Of a stretch of 64,000 nucleotides of DNA, positions 60,895-64,000 are shown piece after piece. The position numbers were made by a program, and so were the translations under genes. The stretch lies in assembly GCA_036244855.1 (NCBI GenBank), contig BQKZ01000067.1, positions 32,424 to 96,423 of the forward strand, given 5' to 3'. The notes under the pieces were generated by a model. It saw nothing but the letters and a program-made list of their open reading frames with translations. It ran no database searches and had not been told where the DNA came from. This DNA comes from Temnopleurus reevesii (lineage: Eukaryota > Echinodermata > Echinoidea > Temnopleuroida > Temnopleuridae). How positions within the stretch are numbered: the first letter of the stretch is position 1; every line of letters starts with the position of its first letter.

Positions 60895-61050
60895 TTGAAT
60901 TGAACATTTATTTCCTTTTCATAATCAAAACCAACATAAGTAAATTCAAGATAACAAAGTAAAACAATATACGGAGGCGAAAACCCTGTAAGCAACGCTT
61001 GAGTCGGGGTTGCCTATAACACCCAAGAATCAAAATTGAGAAACAAAAGT
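60895..61050 (-). repeat. Possible dispersed repeat resembling a LINE 3' UTR
   Basis: 'aattgaacatttatttcct', 'aagtaaaacaatatacgg' and 'aaaaccctgtaagcaacgc' have the texture of a minus-strand retroposon 3' UTR. No second copy was seen in the window. Confidence 0.3.
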
Positions 61051-61835
61051 TATCAATAAACAAAAATTTATTATTTTGGGAGTCTTAATTCAGAGACTAG
61101 GGGACATCCCAGTTCCTCATCCACAACAGAGATGAAATCCGGTTTAGGATTACGCCCAGATCGAGAATTAAGCAAGGGTCTATTTACAGTCGAATGGGAT
61201 AAGCGGTCGAAAATTTGAAATTATAATTACCGCAATTACCACGGCACTGACATCTGTGTCTGACCGCGCATGTATAGGCGTGGAATTCAAGTTCGCCCTC
61301 AGGCTAAGGTTTTTGTTTTTTATTCGAAATAAATGCGGCAAATTAACAGACATTGGACGGAATATTCATTTTTCATGGGATTATGTAGACAGTTGAAGTT
61401 TTGGTTGTAGGTCTAGTTTCAACTAGTGTAAGAATCATGAACATTAGGACGATTAAAAAAATCGTGAACATATTAGTTATAGCTATAGCAACATTATAGC
61501 ACTTTAATTATATTTTTTCTGGGTGTCTTCAATTCACTTAAATTAAACTGAAATTGTTCCACATGTATGAGAGGTTGTCATTGTGATTCTAACATGAACT
61601 ACAAACAGTGCTGGGCTCTTGAGTTAGCGTTAACAACACTCGACACGGTGAACACACAGCCCGTACTTTCCTTCAGGCCATGATCATGATGATGTTGAAC
61701 GAGAATGGAGAAGGGGGCAGGATGGAATATTCCTCCCATCATTATTTTCTAATAATTATGAGCAGTGTGCATTCATATCGCAAAGATGGATTTGCAGGAT
61801 CCGAAATGGTTATTTCCCACACTAATGTAAAGCAA

Positions 61836-61859
61836 AAAAAAAAAAAAAAAAAAAAAAAA
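61836..61859. repeat. Poly-A tract
   Basis: A run of about 24 A. Confidence 0.9.
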
Positions 61860-61963
61860 CACAAACATCATATATGCTTATTTCACGACGAGTGGAATTA
61901 TAAATCAATTAGACAGTTAATCATAATCAAGGAATTACTAATTATTAAAGTCTTTAAATCTTT

Positions 61964-61990
61964 AAGGGTTCGAATCCCTTCCAGGTGCCG
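61964..61990 (+). other. Isolated tRNA T-arm-like fragment
   Basis: 'aagggttcgaatcccttcc' has a perfect T-stem/loop form (GGG-TTCGAAT-CCC). No D-arm, anticodon arm or 5' acceptor could be paired with it upstream. It is most likely a tRNA-SINE remnant or chance. Confidence 0.35.
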
Positions 61991-62559
61991 TGATCTTCCC
62001 CAGCTGGGTGCAACGTATAAAACACAGTCGTGTGTATGCATTGGTTGGTGCAAAATTGTACAATTTAGTAAATTAAAATTTTGATTTAATTATCAATCAA
62101 TATTTTAGCAGAGTGACCCTTATTGACAAGGAGATGTGTGAATTCCCTATATCGTTTGTGAAATACACACCAATATGAATTATGCCGATGATGTCAAGTA
62201 ACAAAAAAATGATTTATATTCTTTGAAATTCCTAAAATATACTCTTAAATCTACACCATGAATTTTCACCTATTGATTTATGATTTTGATGACCCATAAC
62301 ATTGACCTTGTGCATTGCGAAATCTTTCGCAAGCCTTTAAACATAGCCGAGGTATAAGGAACGCATCTTATGTATGCCCCCTTGACTCTGTTCCCTTTTC
62401 ACAACCCTGTTTAGATCAAGACAAATCAAAGAAGCTGACACCCTTTGCTCTCCTCGCCCGGCTTCCCGGGGAACGTTATCCCACAATACCCATTCCTCAA
62501 GGAGACAATTACACCACAACAGAGCTGAAATCTCGTTAAGGAGGCCTCCAAACGCGAAC

Positions 62560-62900
62560 CGTTCCGAAAACACCTCCTCCTCCACTCTCCTCATCATCTC
62601 CATTCGCACCTCAATTACCATCCCAAATGTTCCATTCACAAAAAAAACACAAACCCAGATTGAATCACCGTCGACTCCTACAAGAAGAAGAAGCCCTTGT
62701 CCTCTTTACCTCATCACCCTCAACGTTCCGCATCCCCGTCTCATCGTCTTACGTTACCGCCATGCGAGCCCGATCAACAGCATTTTGGCGGGAAATTAAA
62801 CGCCGCTCTCGGACAGATTTTCGCTCTCCGCCTTCGTCGTCTGGCGCGTAATTACGACATTTTATATCCCGGTGTATACATACAACAATCAAGCTGGAAA
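62560..62900. promoter_or_regulatory. GC-richer segment with E2F-like site
   Basis: TTTGGCGGGAAA at 62784-62795 matches the E2F consensus well. It sits in a mixed-composition, non-repetitive stretch with 'cgcgtaattacgac' nearby. It could be an enhancer, or a promoter or exon of another transcript. The open frames here lack a family signature. Confidence 0.3.
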
Positions 62901-64000
62901 GTGCTTGTGTAAAATAGACGAGCACGTGGATGAATTGCGTCCCGCTCACGTTCTTCTTTGGCCAACTGTCGTTTTCTTATCAGTGCCACAAAAGTTGAGT
63001 TTTACCTTCAACAGCTCAAGAAATCCTGAGTAAAAATTAAACAAAACAAATGTTTATCAATGTCTAAGTGTACAAGACGGTGTAGTTTGTGAAATAAAGG
63101 TTTGGGAAGTCGTATAATTCATCAAGAACTAATGTCGAATATAACAGAGTTGTCTTATTTCTTAATTTTGCTTTTTGTTAGACTAAAGAATGGGTACAAT
63201 TACGAAATTCTTTTAATACAAATCGAACAATTCATTGATCATAAAAAGACTAAAATAAAATAGAATTGTGAAATAAAATTGTGAAATAAAATTTCAAAAC
63301 CTTCTTACATTAAACGGTCAATAAAACTTACGGTTTTAAAGAAAAAAGATCTTATTCAAATTGGCAGCACCATTAAAACGTCCTGGCCATCTTTCAAAGA
63401 AGAATTTAGATAAGTCATGGAGTACAGATAAATACAAATATATGCGCAAACTCTGCTATCGGAATTGCATGCCGAAAGGCAGATAGAATGATATCAAACG
63501 TCACAACGTATTATTGAGTCAAACCCAAACCTTAATCAACTTGTTTCGAGGTAATGAAACAGTAATGCCATTGTCGACGGTACAAATTATCATCAAATTT
63601 CCGCGCAATGAATTATCACATTTCCAATTTGGCTTTACCTATCTCTCGCCTCGTCCCACTTTAAATTGGCAGAAATGGATAAACACACATTGTAAATTGT
63701 TTCCACCGGAAAGCATATTGGGTGTTCATATCAATATCTCCCGATGGAAGTGGGTTTGATCTAATGAACAGTTATGGTAATCTGGGGATTAAGTAGGATT
63801 GACCTTCTCTTATTAGGCGCTGGAACGCGTCATTTTACTGATTGGCTAATCACATTTGCTATGGAATTCGATTAATGAATTTGTAGAAAATTCACAGCCA
63901 GTATAGTTACGAGAAAAAAAATTAAAGTATTTGTATTTTAGATTTCAATATTTTTAAAGTTCGTATAATATAGGTTTTAGAATCGTCGTAGGTTAATACC

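Larger units (their letters stand above)
52833..64000 (+). other. isl1: Islet intron 4, 5' part (continues past window)
   Basis: The region starts GTAAGA. No exon with the expected Islet C-terminal motifs was recognised up to 64000 on the plus strand. The intron is probably at least 11 kb, although the 470-bp gap at 56778-57247 could conceal a short exon. The rest is AT-rich with several repeats. Confidence 0.6.

Noticed and set aside
61955..62045. tRNA gene suggested by a T-arm-like hairpin
   Set aside because: No acceptor, D-arm or anticodon arm could be found upstream. Probably a SINE remnant or chance.
62315..62851. Cluster of short frames in a GC-elevated segment, considered as a terminal islet exon
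   Set aside because: None contains Islet C-terminal motifs, and no acceptor in phase 0 with a convincing frame was found.
1..64000. CRISPR arrays, operons or other prokaryotic systems
   Set aside because: The introns, SINE, LINEs and homeobox gene show a eukaryotic genome. The tandem repeats lack the spacer pattern of CRISPR.

Overview
This window is a 64 kb stretch of AT-rich, intron-rich, repeat-rich animal DNA. It contains one recognisable protein-coding gene, the LIM-homeodomain transcription factor Islet, on the + strand. The protein is close to vertebrate ISL1/ISL2. The tRNA-derived SINE, the several non-LTR retrotransposon tails and the many palindromic MITE-like elements fit an invertebrate deuterostome. 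I favour an echinoderm, probably a sea urchin, but that is inference from general familiarity and was not tested by a search.

Layout. 1-26.3 kb is intergenic or far-upstream DNA. It holds retroelement 3' ends (216-619 minus, 1251-1545, about 4560-4727, 7141-7398), a 60-bp satellite-like array (1921-2170), MITE-like palindromes (5434-5684, 11664-11939, 18965-19275), microsatellites, one N gap (13087-13531) and two single-N joins (16492, 18655) beside duplicated sequence. About 26.29-27.17 kb is the likely promoter and 5' UTR. The coding exons are 27170-27188 (start), 29580-29775 (LIM1), 38168-38415 (LIM2) and 52546-52832 (homeodomain). Introns of about 2.4, 8.4 and 14.1 kb separate them. The splice phases agree across all three junctions and give 250 continuous residues. 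The 3' part of the gene, including the C-terminal exons, was not found and should lie beyond 64000, although the 470-bp gap at 56778-57247 could hide a short exon.

The most unusual observation is just upstream of the LIM2 exon. Two decayed tandem copies of that exon lie at 37782-37893 and about 37930-38110. The older copy keeps its 3' splice acceptor. Over its best-preserved 19 codons it differs from the functional exon at seven positions, all of them synonymous. That suggests it was once a constrained coding exon, for example an alternative LIM2 exon, before a 55-bp deletion and stop codons disabled it. The second copy is almost identical to the functional exon over about 60 bp but has lost its splice acceptor.

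The introns also hold further MITE copies (36837-37063, 40622-40867, 38792-38961), a higher-order tandem array (38527-38791), retrotransposon tails (35060-35460 plus, 35645-36160 minus), a roughly 0.8 kb GATA-type microsatellite, and GC-richer or motif-bearing stretches that are candidate cis-regulatory elements. Two further N gaps (43231-43843, 56778-57247) begin or end in poly-G or poly-C runs. Single-copy intron and intergenic DNA outside the listed features shows nothing I can assign.
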